Numbered from the stretch's first letter, positions 53,242-61,552 are shown. The stretch is DNA of 64,000 nucleotides from Methylobacterium sp. J-026 (GCF_022829585.1 NZ_JAKSYC010000241.1:1-64000); one strand, 5' to 3'. A program made the numbers and translations. The notes: generated by a model not told the origin, from the sequence alone.

Positions 53242-53483
53242 CCGGTCCCTCCGTGGGCGCGGGCGTCACCAAGCGCTCCGTGATGATCGCCGGGCACCGC
53301 ACCAGCATATCCCTGGAGGAGCCGTTCTGGGCGGCGTTGCGCGAGGTCGCGGCGGCGCGGGGCCAGTCGGTCCAGGCCCTCGTCGGGGCCATCGATGCCG
53401 GGCGCGGCGGGCAGAACCTGTCCTCGGCGATCCGGGTGTTCGTGCTGGACGCGGTGCGCCGGCCGCCGCTGCAGCAAACGTGA
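53238..53483 (+). CDS. Ribbon-helix-helix (RHH_4) DNA-binding-like protein
   Basis: An 81-residue protein: KRSVMIAGHRTSISLEEPFWAALREVAAARGQSVQALV matches the RHH_4 pattern (strand, two helices), and the tail NLSSAIRVFVLD is typical. It overlaps the DUF4169 gene by four bases. Such pairs behind fumC are conserved in alphaproteobacteria, by recollection. A DNA-binding role is inferred, not shown. Confidence 0.82.
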   Translation: MTGPSVGAGVTKRSVMIAGHRTSISLEEPFWAALREVAAARGQSVQALVGAIDAGRGGQNLSSAIRVFVLDAVRRPPLQQT

Positions 53484-53564
53484 GCGCCCGCGGGCCGGCT
53501 TGGCCTTTCAGGCTGCGGCGTTGTGTGACATCCCCATGACAAGATCACGCAGGAAGCACGACTC

Positions 53565-54182
53565 ATGACCACCCGCGAACCGCTGCTCAAGCCCGTCCCG
53601 ATCGCCGAGTTGCGGCCGACCCAGATGACCGTGGGCTACCGGGAAGTCGCGGAGAAGCGCCGCCGCTGGCGGGCCTATGACGGCGACAAGAAGCGGGAAT
53701 TCCTCGGTGCCCACCAGATCCCGACGGTGCTGGGCCCCAAGAAGCGCCACTACGTCGTCGATCACCACCACCTCTCCCGCGCCCTGCAGGAGGAGGGCGT
53801 CAAGGATGTGCTGGTGACGGTGATCGCCGACCTGCACCATCTCGAGAAGGACGCGTTCTGGACGGTGTGCGATCACAAGTCCTGGGTCTATCCCTACGAT
53901 GCCGAGGGGGTGCGCCGCGACTTCAAGGACCTCCCGAAGACGATCGCCGACCTCGCCGACGATCCCTTCCGCAGCCTCGCGGGCGAATTGCGCCGGGCCG
54001 GCGGCTTCGCCAAGGATACGACGCCGTTCAGCGAGTTCCTGTGGGCGGATTTCCTCCGGCGCAACATCAAGGAGAAGCGTGTCGAGCACGATTTCTCGGC
54101 GGCGATGGAGAAGGCCATGGCGCTGGCCAAGTCCAAGGATGCCGGCTACCTGCCCGGCTGGTGCGGCCCCTCGGAGGGCTGA
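53565..54182 (+). CDS. ParB-like (ParBc_2) nuclease-fold protein
   Basis: A 205-residue protein of the ParBc_2 type: LRPTQMTVGYREVAEKRRRWR, LGAHQIPTVLGPKKRHYVVDHHHLSRALQEEG and SWVYPYDAEG. It lacks the helix-turn-helix centre of true ParB, so it is not a segregation protein; some relatives are predicted nucleases or chaperone-like. The ATG at 53565 follows GCACGACTC. It is probably independent of the fumC cluster. Confidence 0.82.
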   Translation: MTTREPLLKPVPIAELRPTQMTVGYREVAEKRRRWRAYDGDKKREFLGAHQIPTVLGPKKRHYVVDHHHLSRALQEEGVKDVLVTVIADLHHLEKDAFWTVCDHKSWVYPYDAEGVRRDFKDLPKTIADLADDPFRSLAGELRRAGGFAKDTTPFSEFLWADFLRRNIKEKRVEHDFSAAMEKAMALAKSKDAGYLPGWCGPSEG

Positions 54183-54416
54183 GGCGCCCTCGGATCCCCC
54201 GATAGGGCGCCGCGTCGCCGCGGCGGTGGATCTGTTCCTCCCAGGCGCCGTCCGTGGCCGGATCGGTGTCCTCGGGGCTGCGGGCCGGGGCGGCGCACAT
54301 CTGGGCCGATCGCCCGGTCGCCGTCATCGGTGCCGCCCGAGCTGTCGTGCGCGTCTGCCCGAAAAACGCCCCTTGCTGGGGCCACGTTCCGGCGCGCGCC
54401 CGCGCCCGCCCTCCCG

Positions 54417-55370
54417 ATGACGGACGAACAGCCCCGCATGCCGATGCCGCGCCCTGCCATCCCTCTGGCCAAGAGCCTGATGCTCGCCGCCCTGCTCCTG
54501 CCCGCCGCCGCGCACGCCCAGGACCTCGGCAGCGTCAACCCGAAGCCCCTGCCGCCGCTGGAGCATCCGGACGCCCCATCGACCCCCGCCAAGGCCCTGT
54601 TCGGGCGCGTCACTCGGGGCTCGTCCGGGCCGGCCCATATCTACGGGTTCTACGCCAAGGGCTGCTTCGCCGGTGGCGAGGCCCTGCCGCTGGACGGGCC
54701 GAGCTGGCAGGTCATGCGCCCGTCCCGCAACCGGATGTGGGGCACGCCGTATCTTGTCACCTTCCTGGAGCGGCTGTCGCAGAAGGCCGGCCGGGTGGGC
54801 TGGCCGGGGCTGCTCGTCGGCGACATGGCCCAGCCCCGGGGCGGCCCGATGATCACGGGCCACGCCTCGCACCAGATCGGCATCGACGCCGATGTCTGGC
54901 TGACGCCGATGCCCGATCACCGCATGAGCCGGGCGGAGCGCGAGGAGACCTCGGCCACCGACATGGTCCGGCCCGACCGGCTCGACATCGATCCGCAGGT
55001 CTGGACGCCGACGCATCTGCAATTGATCAAGCTCACCGCCGAGCAGCCGGAGGTGGAGCGCATCTTCGTCAACGCGGCGATCAAGAAAGCGCTCTGCCGC
55101 GAGGCCGCGGGCAGTTCCTGGATGTCCAAGGTGCGCCCGATGTACGGGCACAACTACCACTACCATATCCGGCTCTCCTGCCCGGCCGGCCAGGAGGATT
55201 GCCAGCCGCAGGCCCCGCCCCCGGGCGGCGACGGCTGCGACGACCTCGGCTACTGGTTCTCGGACGCGGTGCTCCATCCCAAGCCCGCCAAGACGCCGGC
55301 CAAGCCGAAGCCCGCCATGACCATGGCGGCCCTGCCGGCCGCCTGCCGGACGGTGCTGAAGGCGCCGTGA
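54417..55370 (+). CDS. mepA: Penicillin-insensitive murein endopeptidase MepA
   Basis: A 317-residue periplasmic LAS-type zinc endopeptidase that cuts D-Ala-meso-DAP crosslinks. A signal peptide (LAKSLMLAALLLPAAAHAQ) is present. The metal site is HASHQIGIDADVWL (His and Asp) and GHNYHYHIRLSC (His-x-His), plus RMWGTPYLVTFLERLS. Cys pairs near the C-terminus suggest disulfides. ATG at 54417 is used; ATG at 54438 is possible. Confidence 0.92.
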   Translation: MTDEQPRMPMPRPAIPLAKSLMLAALLLPAAAHAQDLGSVNPKPLPPLEHPDAPSTPAKALFGRVTRGSSGPAHIYGFYAKGCFAGGEALPLDGPSWQVMRPSRNRMWGTPYLVTFLERLSQKAGRVGWPGLLVGDMAQPRGGPMITGHASHQIGIDADVWLTPMPDHRMSRAEREETSATDMVRPDRLDIDPQVWTPTHLQLIKLTAEQPEVERIFVNAAIKKALCREAAGSSWMSKVRPMYGHNYHYHIRLSCPAGQEDCQPQAPPPGGDGCDDLGYWFSDAVLHPKPAKTPAKPKPAMTMAALPAACRTVLKAP

Positions 55371-55420
55371 GGCGATCGGCGGCGGTTCGCGAACCGGGCA
55401 TGCCGTGCTAACGCCCCGGA

Positions 55421-55579
55421 ATGCCCCGCTGGCTTTTCCTCATCCTCGCCACCGCCGTCGCCCTCTCGGTCCTGGGCAGCGTGCTGATCGTGCTGCGCAG
55501 CCCGAACAGCACGCCGCCCCTGGGGGGCAGCGCCCCCGCGGCGGCAGGCGCACCGCCGCGGCCCGGCGGCAACCCGTGA
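55421..55579 (+). CDS. Small single-helix membrane protein, 52 residues
   Basis: A short frame with a membrane helix right after the start (RWLFLILATAVALSVLGSVLIVL) and a Pro/Gly/Ala-rich tail (NSTPPLGGSAPAAAGAPPRP). It converges with msrA, three bases from its stop. No family is recognised; its hydrophobic pattern and position suggest a real gene, but the ribosome-binding site (CCCCGGA) is poor. Confidence 0.5.
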   Translation: MPRWLFLILATAVALSVLGSVLIVLRSPNSTPPLGGSAPAAAGAPPRPGGNP

Positions 55580-55582
55580 GGC

Positions 55583-56239
55583 TCAGGCCGCGACGCCGGT
55601 CCCCACCGGGCAGCTGACGCCGGTGCCGCCCAGGCCGCAATAGCCGCTGGGGTTCTTGGCGAGGTACTGCTGATGGTAGCCTTCCGCGAAGTAGAACTGC
55701 TCCAGCGGCCGGATCTCGGTGGTCACGTCCGGATAGCCGCGCGCCTGCAGGGCCTCGGCATAGGCCGTCCGCACCGCCCGGGCAGTCGCCTCCTGCGCCG
55801 GACCAGTGGTGTAGATCCCCGACCGGTACTGCGTGCCGACATCGTTGCCCTGGCGCATGCCCTGGGTCGGGTTGTGGCTCTCGAAGAAGGTCCGCAGCAG
55901 CGCGTCCAGCGGCAGGACCGCCGGGTCGAAGGCGACCAGCACCACCTCGTTGTGGCCGGTCTGGCCGGAGCAGACCTCCTCGTAGGTCGGGTTCGGGGTT
56001 AAGCCGCCGGCATAGCCCACGGCCGTCACGAACACGCCCTGCGGCATTTGCCAGAACCGGCGCTCGGCGCCCCAGAAGCAGCCGAGCCCGAGGACGATCG
56101 TCTCGGTGCCCGGCGGATAGGGACCCTTGAGCGGGTTGCCGTTGACGTAGTGGGTCTCGGCGGTCGGGAGCGGCGTCGGGCGGCCGGGCAGGGCGTCGGC
56201 GGAGCTCGGCATCTCGGGGCGCTTGCGGAACAGGAACAT
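55583..56239 (-). CDS. msrA: Peptide-methionine (S)-S-oxide reductase A
   Basis: A 218-residue repair enzyme for oxidised methionine. The catalytic motif is [14 protein letters not shown], followed by [22 protein letters not shown], and resolving Cys residues lie in [14 protein letters not shown]. The first 45 residues ([16 protein letters not shown]) are an extension seen in the longer MsrA type. The ATG at 56239 opens the frame. Confidence 0.95.
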   Translation of the reverse strand: MFLFRKRPEMPSSADALPGRPTPLPTAETHYVNGNPLKGPYPPGTETIVLGLGCFWGAERRFWQMPQGVFVTAVGYAGGLTPNPTYEEVCSGQTGHNEVVLVAFDPAVLPLDALLRTFFESHNPTQGMRQGNDVGTQYRSGIYTTGPAQEATARAVRTAYAEALQARGYPDVTTEIRPLEQFYFAEGYHQQYLAKNPSGYCGLGGTGVSCPVGTGVAA

Positions 56240-56414
56240 CGGCTTGCCTTCCGGTCACTCGGGTCCCGCCAATATGGGGACGCGCCCGTCGACGAGAAAG
56301 CTTCCGGGCTCTTCGAAGCGCGAAACCTAGACGAAGGACTGGACCTCGCTGACGATTTCCGGCTTGTAGCCCGCAGGGGGCGGCCCGGGTGCCGCCATGC
56401 GGGGGCGGGGCCGG

Positions 56415-56909
56415 ATGGAGACGGGCGGGAGTGCCACGGGCCACGTGCCGGACAACCTCAAGATGGAGGCGCACCGGGGCGATCCCTTCGCGGCGGCCGT
56501 CCGCGCGACCCGGATGCCGATGATCATCACGGACCCGCGGCAGCACGACAATCCGATCGTGTTCGTGAACGACGCCTTCCTGAAGCTCACCGGCTATACC
56601 CGGCTCGACGTGACCGGCCGGAACTGCCGCTTCCTCCAGGGGCCGGAGACCGATCCGGCGGCCGTCGACCGGCTCCGCGACGCCATACGGCAGCAGGCGG
56701 ACATCCGGGTCGATCTGGTCAATTACCGCAAGGACGGCTCGACCTTCCACAACGCGCTCTATGTCGGGCCGGTGCGGGATGCGGCCGGCACGGTCGTCTA
56801 CTACTTCGCCTCGCAGATCGACGTGAGCGAGCGCTATGCCCTGACCGCCGAGATCGAGCGGCTGAAGGGCGAGCTCGCCGAGGCCAGGGCCCGGCTCGAC
56901 GGGCGATAG
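56415..56909 (+). CDS. Short LOV-domain blue-light photoreceptor
   Basis: A 164-residue protein made of one LOV (PAS) domain. The flavin adduct motif GRNCRFLQGPETD, with the photoactive Cys, is intact; further LOV residues include FVNDAFLKLTGY, NYRKDGSTFHNALYVGPV and YYFASQIDVSERY. A short C-terminal coiled coil (EIERLKGELAEARARL) follows; no effector is fused. ATG at 56415, after GGGGCGGGGCC, is preferred to 56397. Short LOV proteins are known in alphaproteobacteria and act through partner proteins. Confidence 0.88.
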   Translation: METGGSATGHVPDNLKMEAHRGDPFAAAVRATRMPMIITDPRQHDNPIVFVNDAFLKLTGYTRLDVTGRNCRFLQGPETDPAAVDRLRDAIRQQADIRVDLVNYRKDGSTFHNALYVGPVRDAAGTVVYYFASQIDVSERYALTAEIERLKGELAEARARLDGR

Positions 56910-56922
56910 GGGCGCGGCGCGC

Positions 56923-57243
56923 TCAGGGCTTCGTCAGGAAGCCGATCGGCTCGCGGCCGGGCTGGCCGAGCCAGAGCAGCACCGCCCCGAGCCCCAGCCC
57001 GATCAGCGAGGCCGGCGCCAGGGTGAGCGGCAGGCCCAGCACGTGCCACAGCCAGGGTGCCGCCCCCTCGACGCTGCCCTGCAGGGCGCCGGCCCGGTCC
57101 TTGAACAGGGTGGCGATCACCTCGGAGAGCGCCGTCACCCGCAGGCTGTTATTGGCGATGGAGCGGGCACCGTCATAGACCAGCGCGACGAAGCCGCCGG
57201 CCATCAGCAGGAAGCCCAGGACGCGGACCAGGAAGCGGAGCAT
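56923..57243 (-). CDS. Small membrane protein, two helices
   Basis: A 106-residue protein: an N-terminal helix (FLVRVLGFLLMAGGFVALVYDG) and a C-terminal helix (LTLAPASLIGLGLGAVLLWLG) with a soluble stretch between. Similar proteins are sometimes labelled PetM-like; I do not consider that assignment sound. The ATG at 57243 is chosen; the longer frame is not needed. The stop lies 13 bases from the end of the convergent LOV gene. Confidence 0.7.
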   Translation of the reverse strand: MLRFLVRVLGFLLMAGGFVALVYDGARSIANNSLRVTALSEVIATLFKDRAGALQGSVEGAAPWLWHVLGLPLTLAPASLIGLGLGAVLLWLGQPGREPIGFLTKP

Positions 57244-57419
57244 CGCGGATTCTTCCGAAGCCTTCTTGCGCGCCCGGCCGGCGCCCGCCCCGGGAGTATG
57301 GGGCCGGGCCGCCGGGTGCAAGGGCGGCCACGGGTCGTGGGCACCGCGCGGCGAAGCGTCGACCCCGCGCGGTTGCCGGTCCGGGGAGCCCGTGTCACAG
57401 GGGCGGGCGGCGGCGGGCC

Positions 57420-58118
57420 GTGGGGGAAGAACGGTCGGTCTTGGACGCGCGTGCGAAACAACTCGGCCTCGTGATCTTCGATTGCGACGGCGTCCTGGTC
57501 GACAGCGAGCCCCTGAGCCTCGCCTGCCTCACCGCCGGCCTCGTCCGGATCGGCGTGGCGATCGACCTCGCCACCGTGCGGAGGCGCTTCACCGGCATGG
57601 CGATGCCCTCGATCATGGCGCAGGTCGCCCAGGATTACGGGGTCACGGCGCCCCCGGATTTCGTCGCAGCGGTCAAGGAAGAGACCCTGGCGCTGTTCGA
57701 TGCGGAATTGAAGGCGATGCGCGGCGTCGCCGCGGCGGTCGCGGCCCTCGGCCTGCCGTCCTGCGTGGCCTCGAGCAGCGATCCGGTGCGCCTGCGCCAT
57801 TCCCTGACGCTGACCGGGCTGCTGCCTCTGTTCGGCGCGCACGTCTTCTCCTCGTCCCAGGTGGCCCGCGGCAAGCCCTTCCCGGACCTGTTCCTGTTCG
57901 CCGCCGCCCGCATGGGGGTCGCCCCCGAGGCCTGTCTGGTGATCGAGGACAGCGTGCCCGGCGTCACGGCCGCCCGGAGCGCCGGCATGCGGGTCGCCGG
58001 GTTCACCGGCGGCGGTCATTGGGGCCACGACCCCGCGGGGGCCGACCTCGTACGCGCGGGCGCCGCCCCGATCTTTTCGGATTTCTCCGATCTCGCCGCC
58101 ATCGTCGAAGGCGCCTGA
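57420..58118 (+). CDS. HAD-superfamily phosphatase (beta-phosphoglucomutase/phosphoglycolate type)
   Basis: A 232-residue HAD hydrolase: nucleophile motif VIFDCDGVLVDSEPLSLACL, a helical cap, motif II VASSSDPVR, the Lys in RGKPFPDLFLFAA, and motif IV VIEDSVPGVTAARSAGM. Substrate may be a sugar phosphate; it is not an obvious phosphoglycolate phosphatase. GTG at 57420 is the longest start; TTG at 57441 (just before DARAKQLGLVIFDCDG) is also possible. Confidence 0.88.
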   Translation: MGEERSVLDARAKQLGLVIFDCDGVLVDSEPLSLACLTAGLVRIGVAIDLATVRRRFTGMAMPSIMAQVAQDYGVTAPPDFVAAVKEETLALFDAELKAMRGVAAAVAALGLPSCVASSSDPVRLRHSLTLTGLLPLFGAHVFSSSQVARGKPFPDLFLFAAARMGVAPEACLVIEDSVPGVTAARSAGMRVAGFTGGGHWGHDPAGADLVRAGAAPIFSDFSDLAAIVEGA

Positions 58119-58357
58119 CGGATCCCGTCTCCCCGGAGCCCGATCGGGGCCGCGCCCCTGCCAGAGGGGCCCCGAAAAACGGAATTCGGTTCCGTTGACG
58201 CGGCGCGGCGGCGGCGCCATCTTCGGTGGTGCCGCGGAGGGGTCGTCCCCGCCGCAGCCGCGGTGATTTGAGAAGCGTCGCTTGCGCCGCGTCATCAAAC
58301 GCTAAAGCACTGCGACGGCCCCAGCGCCGCGCGGTCCTTCAGTCTGGAGGACATCCG

Positions 58358-58441
58358 ATGTCGAGCCGGCTTCACCCCGACGCCCACGCGCTCCCGAACG
58401 CGCCCTGCTCCCGCGCTCAAGACCGGCGCTGTCGACGCTAG
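58358..58441 (+). CDS. Candidate 27-residue leader or small protein
   Basis: A 28-codon frame with the strong site CTGGAGGACATCCG before its ATG. The product has His, Pro, Cys and a basic end (DRRCRR). It ends 73 bases before the next gene. A leader peptide controlling that gene or an independent microprotein are both possible; no family is known to me. Confidence 0.35.
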   Translation: MSSRLHPDAHALPNAPCSRAQDRRCRR

Positions 58442-58513
58442 CGCGCCGACCATCATGCAGCAGTCATCGCGTTCCGGCATGGCTTCACGCCGGCCCAGGG
58501 AGTTCCAAGTGCC

Positions 58514-58801
58514 ATGCACAGTCTCTTCACAGAGCCCACGCCCCGCGACCGCCTTACCCCCGCCGACCTGCCGTCGCCGGCTGAGCCGCCGCGGGTGATC
58601 GAGATCGGCGAGATCACCGCCGGGATCGCCGTGCCCGAAGGGCGCGGGGTGCGGTTCTTCTCGTCCGCCCGCGATTTCGACGGGCTCGACGGGGCCTTGT
58701 TCCGCACCGCCGAGCAGGCGGCCCGCGCGGCCCGGGCGCGGATGCGCCCCCGGGCTCAGGCCGACGCCCGGCAGGCTCAGCCCCGCCTCCGCCGGGCCTG
58801 A
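58514..58801 (+). CDS. Hypothetical protein, 95 residues
   Basis: The function is not recognised. A Pro-rich start (EPTPRDRLTPADLPSPAEPP) leads to a compact segment (VIEIGEITAGIAVPEGRGVRFFSSARDFDGLDGALF) and a basic Ala/Arg/Gln-rich tail. ATG at 58514 has AGGGAG twelve bases upstream. It lies in convergent orientation to the IalB-like gene. Confidence 0.6.
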   Translation: MHSLFTEPTPRDRLTPADLPSPAEPPRVIEIGEITAGIAVPEGRGVRFFSSARDFDGLDGALFRTAEQAARAARARMRPRAQADARQAQPRLRRA

Positions 58802-58850
58802 CCCGAGCGACCGGCGCTTCGGCCCCGCCCGGATGATCCGGCCGGGCGGT

Positions 58851-59579
58851 CTACCGGCCGCACTCGTCGCGGGTGCGCTTCATGGCCTCGGCGAAGCCGC
58901 CGAGGGCGTATTCGTCGCTCGTCGGGTTGCCGCGCATCGAGGTGGTCTTGATGACGAGCTTCGGGTTGCGGGCGCTCATCTCGGAGACGACCCGTCCTTC
59001 CTCGGCGGGGTTCTGCAGCCACGCGTTCCCGTCCTTCACCACGAGGCCGTAGCGGCTGGCGCCGAGATTGAGGCTCGGATCGGTGGGCGCGGCGGCCGAG
59101 CCGGGCTTGAGTTGCGCGGCCGCGGGCTTCGACGGGAAGCCCAGCATCACCGCCACCTCGTTCTGGACGTTCTCGCCCTTGCGCACGCTCACGAACAGGT
59201 AGGCGGTGTCGCGCTTCAGGGTCTTGGGCGAGCGCGTCTGCGGCTGCGCGATGGCGTAGCAGAGCTTGCCGCGGCCGTCGCCGTTCACGAACACGTTCCA
59301 GTCGCCGAAGATCGCCACCGGCGTGGCCTGCTGCATGCCGGGGGGCGTAGCCGGCTTCCGCTCGGCGCGGCTCGGCCGCTGGCGGCCGCGCCGGCGCCCG
59401 CGCGTGGCAGGGGCGGCATCGTCGGCGCTCGTATCGGGGGCGGCCTCCTGCGCCTGGGCCACCGTCGCGGCCAGGCCGGCCGCGCCGACCAGGCCTCCGG
59501 GGAGGCCGGTGACGAGCCCGGATGAGAGCAGGATGAGGGCTCCGGCCGGGAGCAGGCGGGGGACGCGGACCATCTTCAC
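58851..59579 (-). CDS. Invasion-associated locus B (IalB) family secreted protein
   Basis: A 242-residue secreted protein. A signal region is followed by a disordered Arg/Pro/Ala stretch (about residues 45-85), then the IalB core: IFGDWNVFVNGDGRGKLCYAIAQPQ, DTAYLFVSVRKGENVQNEVAVMLGFP, with the C-terminal Cys in RTRDECGR. First linked to erythrocyte invasion in Bartonella, the family is common in free-living alphaproteobacteria, so no virulence role is implied. Confidence 0.9.
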   Translation of the reverse strand: MKMVRVPRLLPAGALILLSSGLVTGLPGGLVGAAGLAATVAQAQEAAPDTSADDAAPATRGRRRGRQRPSRAERKPATPPGMQQATPVAIFGDWNVFVNGDGRGKLCYAIAQPQTRSPKTLKRDTAYLFVSVRKGENVQNEVAVMLGFPSKPAAAQLKPGSAAAPTDPSLNLGASRYGLVVKDGNAWLQNPAEEGRVVSEMSARNPKLVIKTTSMRGNPTSDEYALGGFAEAMKRTRDECGR

Positions 59580-59679
59580 TTCCTGACGACGGGCGGCCTC
59601 ATCAGGAGCCGCACCGGGGACGAGGATTAGTGAAGCTTGCGTAAAACGTCGGCAAGATGGCGAGGCGGCTCAGCCGAGG

Positions 59680-59961
59680 TCAGATCGCCCGGGCCTCCGC
59701 GGCCTGGGCGGCGATCACGACGGCCACCGCGGCGACCGGCTCGACCGCCGCGCCGACAGGGCAGGGCACCGCGTTCGGCTGTGCCGGGGCGGCGCGTTTG
59801 CGGGGCGGGTCGTTGTACGGGGTGTTGTATCCCTTCCGCACGGCCGCCCAGTAGCAATCCCGCGCCAGGTCCGAGCCCGTGAGGGCGGCGTCGATCATCG
59901 CTGTCGCCCGCGCCGCGAGATCCGGTACCTCGTCCGGCTTCAGCCAACTCTCGACATGCAT
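59680..59961 (-). CDS. Hypothetical protein, 93 residues
   Basis: A soluble N-terminal half (HVESWLKPDEVPDLAARATAMIDAALTGSDLARDCYWAAVRKGYNTPY) with clear codon-like and helical pattern, then a hydrophobic C-terminus (AAVEPVAAVAVVIAAQAAEA). No family is recognised. ATG at 59961 is chosen; the frame is open to 59982. The A/T content of the upstream gap suggests a promoter near 60000. Confidence 0.5.
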   Translation of the reverse strand: MHVESWLKPDEVPDLAARATAMIDAALTGSDLARDCYWAAVRKGYNTPYNDPPRKRAAPAQPNAVPCPVGAAVEPVAAVAVVIAAQAAEARAI

Positions 59962-60085
59962 CCGGCGCACTCCGTTCCACACGGCGAAACTTGTACCTGA
60001 TCGGACTTAGCCAGATGGTGAACGCGCGGCGCCGGAGATGGTTGCGCTGCACAATTCCGGTTCGTGCCTGTGGGTAAGCGGGATG

Positions 60086-60245
60086 CTGGCCAACCAGACC
60101 GCCCGGGCCACCGACGGGATCGCGGCCCAGATCGGCGGGATCCAGGGGGGCGACCCGGGACGCGGTCCTGGCGATCACCAGGATCGTCACGCGGATCACC
60201 GACCGCGATGGCGTGTCGGCCGCCCTCGCGGCATGGGCGCCGTGA
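60086..60245 (+). pseudogene. Remnant of a methyl-accepting chemotaxis protein, frameshifted
   Basis: LANQTARATDGIAAQIGGIQG is the conserved signalling-tip-flanking segment of chemoreceptors. After a run of six Gs, the match continues one frame over as ATRDAVLAITRIVTRITDRDGVSAALAA and then stops. One extra G in the run explains the shift. Both ends of the receptor gene are missing. It marks a decayed gene in the 59983-60518 gap. Confidence 0.7.
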
Positions 60246-60518
60246 ACAGGGTCCCGGCGGTCGAGGGTCTGAACGCCATGCGCTTGGCTATCTGAGCGGC
60301 TGGTTCCGACCCAACCGAGCCGCCCGGACCGCCGTCGGCGCTTCTCCAAAGCGGCTCTTCGTCAGCCCTCCGGCAACTTCGGCTTGGGGTGGGAAGCGGC
60401 GGTTGAAATCGGATCAGTTGATATCGGTTCTCAGCCCTGTAGCCCACAAATTGACGCCAGCCTGGGCCCACTGTTACGTCCCCAGCATCTGAACCTGGAC
60501 GCCCGTCAAAGGCTGAGC

Positions 60519-60914
60519 TTGGGCCTTATCGCGTACCTGACAAGGATCATCGTTCTGGCCGTCATGCTGACGGCCGGCGGCGTTGTTGCGTCCGCGCAGG
60601 CTCACGAAGGCCATGGCGGAACCCACGCTGTCAGGCACGACCATTCGGGAGACGTCGGCGCCGCTGCGGGGGGTGTCGCGGCCGCGGCTACCATCGGGGT
60701 GAGTTCCATCCACCACGGGTGTCCCGACGGGAGGCCTGGTTGCCCGTCCTGCAACCTTGGGTCAGCGTGCTGCTCACCAGCCGTGACCGGTGACGTCGCC
60801 GGTCTCGCGGGTCCGAGCGATCGTGGTTGCCGGATCGCCTTCCCAGAGCCGCCGGTCCTGTCCGGGCGCGAGCCCGAGCGTCCGGCCGAGCCCCCGAGAC
60901 CGCTCGGCGCCTGA
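60519..60914 (+). CDS. His/Cys-rich secreted protein, possible metal binder
   Basis: About 131 residues starting with TTG at 60519 after AAAGG; earlier starts are possible. A hydrophobic leader (RIIVLAVMLTAGGVVASAQA) precedes HEGHGGTHAVRHDHSG, then IHHGCPDGRPGCPSC and GSACCSP, and a Pro/Glu-rich tail. No family is recognised. The His and Cys clusters suggest binding of copper or another soft metal in the periplasm. The DUF305 gene follows 104 bp later. Confidence 0.6.
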   Translation: MGLIAYLTRIIVLAVMLTAGGVVASAQAHEGHGGTHAVRHDHSGDVGAAAGGVAAAATIGVSSIHHGCPDGRPGCPSCNLGSACCSPAVTGDVAGLAGPSDRGCRIAFPEPPVLSGREPERPAEPPRPLGA

Positions 60915-61018
60915 GCCGCCGCCGGCGCGGGTCGTCGCGGCGCATCTCCGACCCTCCCAATTCTTCGCCCGGGATCCGCCGTCGAGCGGCCGATGGGGCG
61001 TATGCCATAGGACGTACC

Positions 61019-61513
61019 ATGCGATATCTTATTGCCGCAGCCACGCTGCTGGCCGCCACCACGGCTGCGTGGGCCCAGCACCATGGTCACGACGCCAGAC
61101 CGAAACCGGCCGCAGCGCAGACACCGGCCACGCAAGAGTTCGTGGCGGCCCATCACAGGATGATGGCGGCGATGGAACAGCCGTACACGGGCGATCCGGA
61201 CGCGGATTTCCGCATCCAGATGATCCCGCACCACCAGGGCGCCATCGACATGGCTCGGGTTGCGCTGAGCCGCGCCAAGGACCCGTGGACGCGTCAGCTC
61301 GCCGAGGCAATCATCGTCGAGCAGCAGCGCGAGATCTACGACATGCGCAGCTGGCTGGCCCGGCACGGCTACGCCGCGCCTCCCGGTGGCGAGCCGGTCC
61401 ATGTGATCGGTTGGAACTCCTACCGGACCCTGCCGCCGAGTGAGGGCTCCCTGGAGGAGACACAGGGCCGGTCGTGGGCTCCTGGGTCGGGGCTGCCTGA
61501 ACAAGGCCGGTAG
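61019..61513 (+). CDS. DUF305 family secreted protein
   Basis: A 164-residue protein with a signal peptide (IAAATLLAATTAAWAQ), a His-rich linker (HHGHD) and the DUF305 ferritin-like helical core (HHRMMAAMEQPYTGDPDADFRIQMIPHHQGAIDMARVAL, then EAIIVEQQREIYDMRSWLARHG). The paired Met/His residues are likely metal ligands; DUF305 proteins are often found with copper and other metal resistance genes. A hairpin follows. Confidence 0.9.
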   Translation: MRYLIAAATLLAATTAAWAQHHGHDARPKPAAAQTPATQEFVAAHHRMMAAMEQPYTGDPDADFRIQMIPHHQGAIDMARVALSRAKDPWTRQLAEAIIVEQQREIYDMRSWLARHGYAAPPGGEPVHVIGWNSYRTLPPSEGSLEETQGRSWAPGSGLPEQGR

Positions 61514-61524
61514 CCGAAGATTGT

Positions 61525-61552
61525 CACGGCGGGACGGTGACGTCCCGCCGTG
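61525..61552 (+). terminator. Hairpin after the DUF305 gene
   Basis: CACGGCGGGAC and GTCCCGCCGTG form a perfect 11-bp stem with a six-base loop, 12 bases after the stop. The following TTCAGAGG is only weakly T-rich. The remainder of the gap to 61782 shows no gene. Confidence 0.6.

Noticed and set aside
8084-54182. A partition system or replication origin suggested by the ParA-like ATPase, the parS-like site and the ParB-like protein
   Set aside because: The three are 6-40 kb apart, the ParB-like protein is of the ParBc_2 type without a DNA-binding centre, and no dnaA, DnaA boxes or iterons were seen.
58851-59579. A virulence role for the IalB-like protein
   Set aside because: The family is widespread in non-pathogenic alphaproteobacteria; nothing else here suggests pathogenicity.
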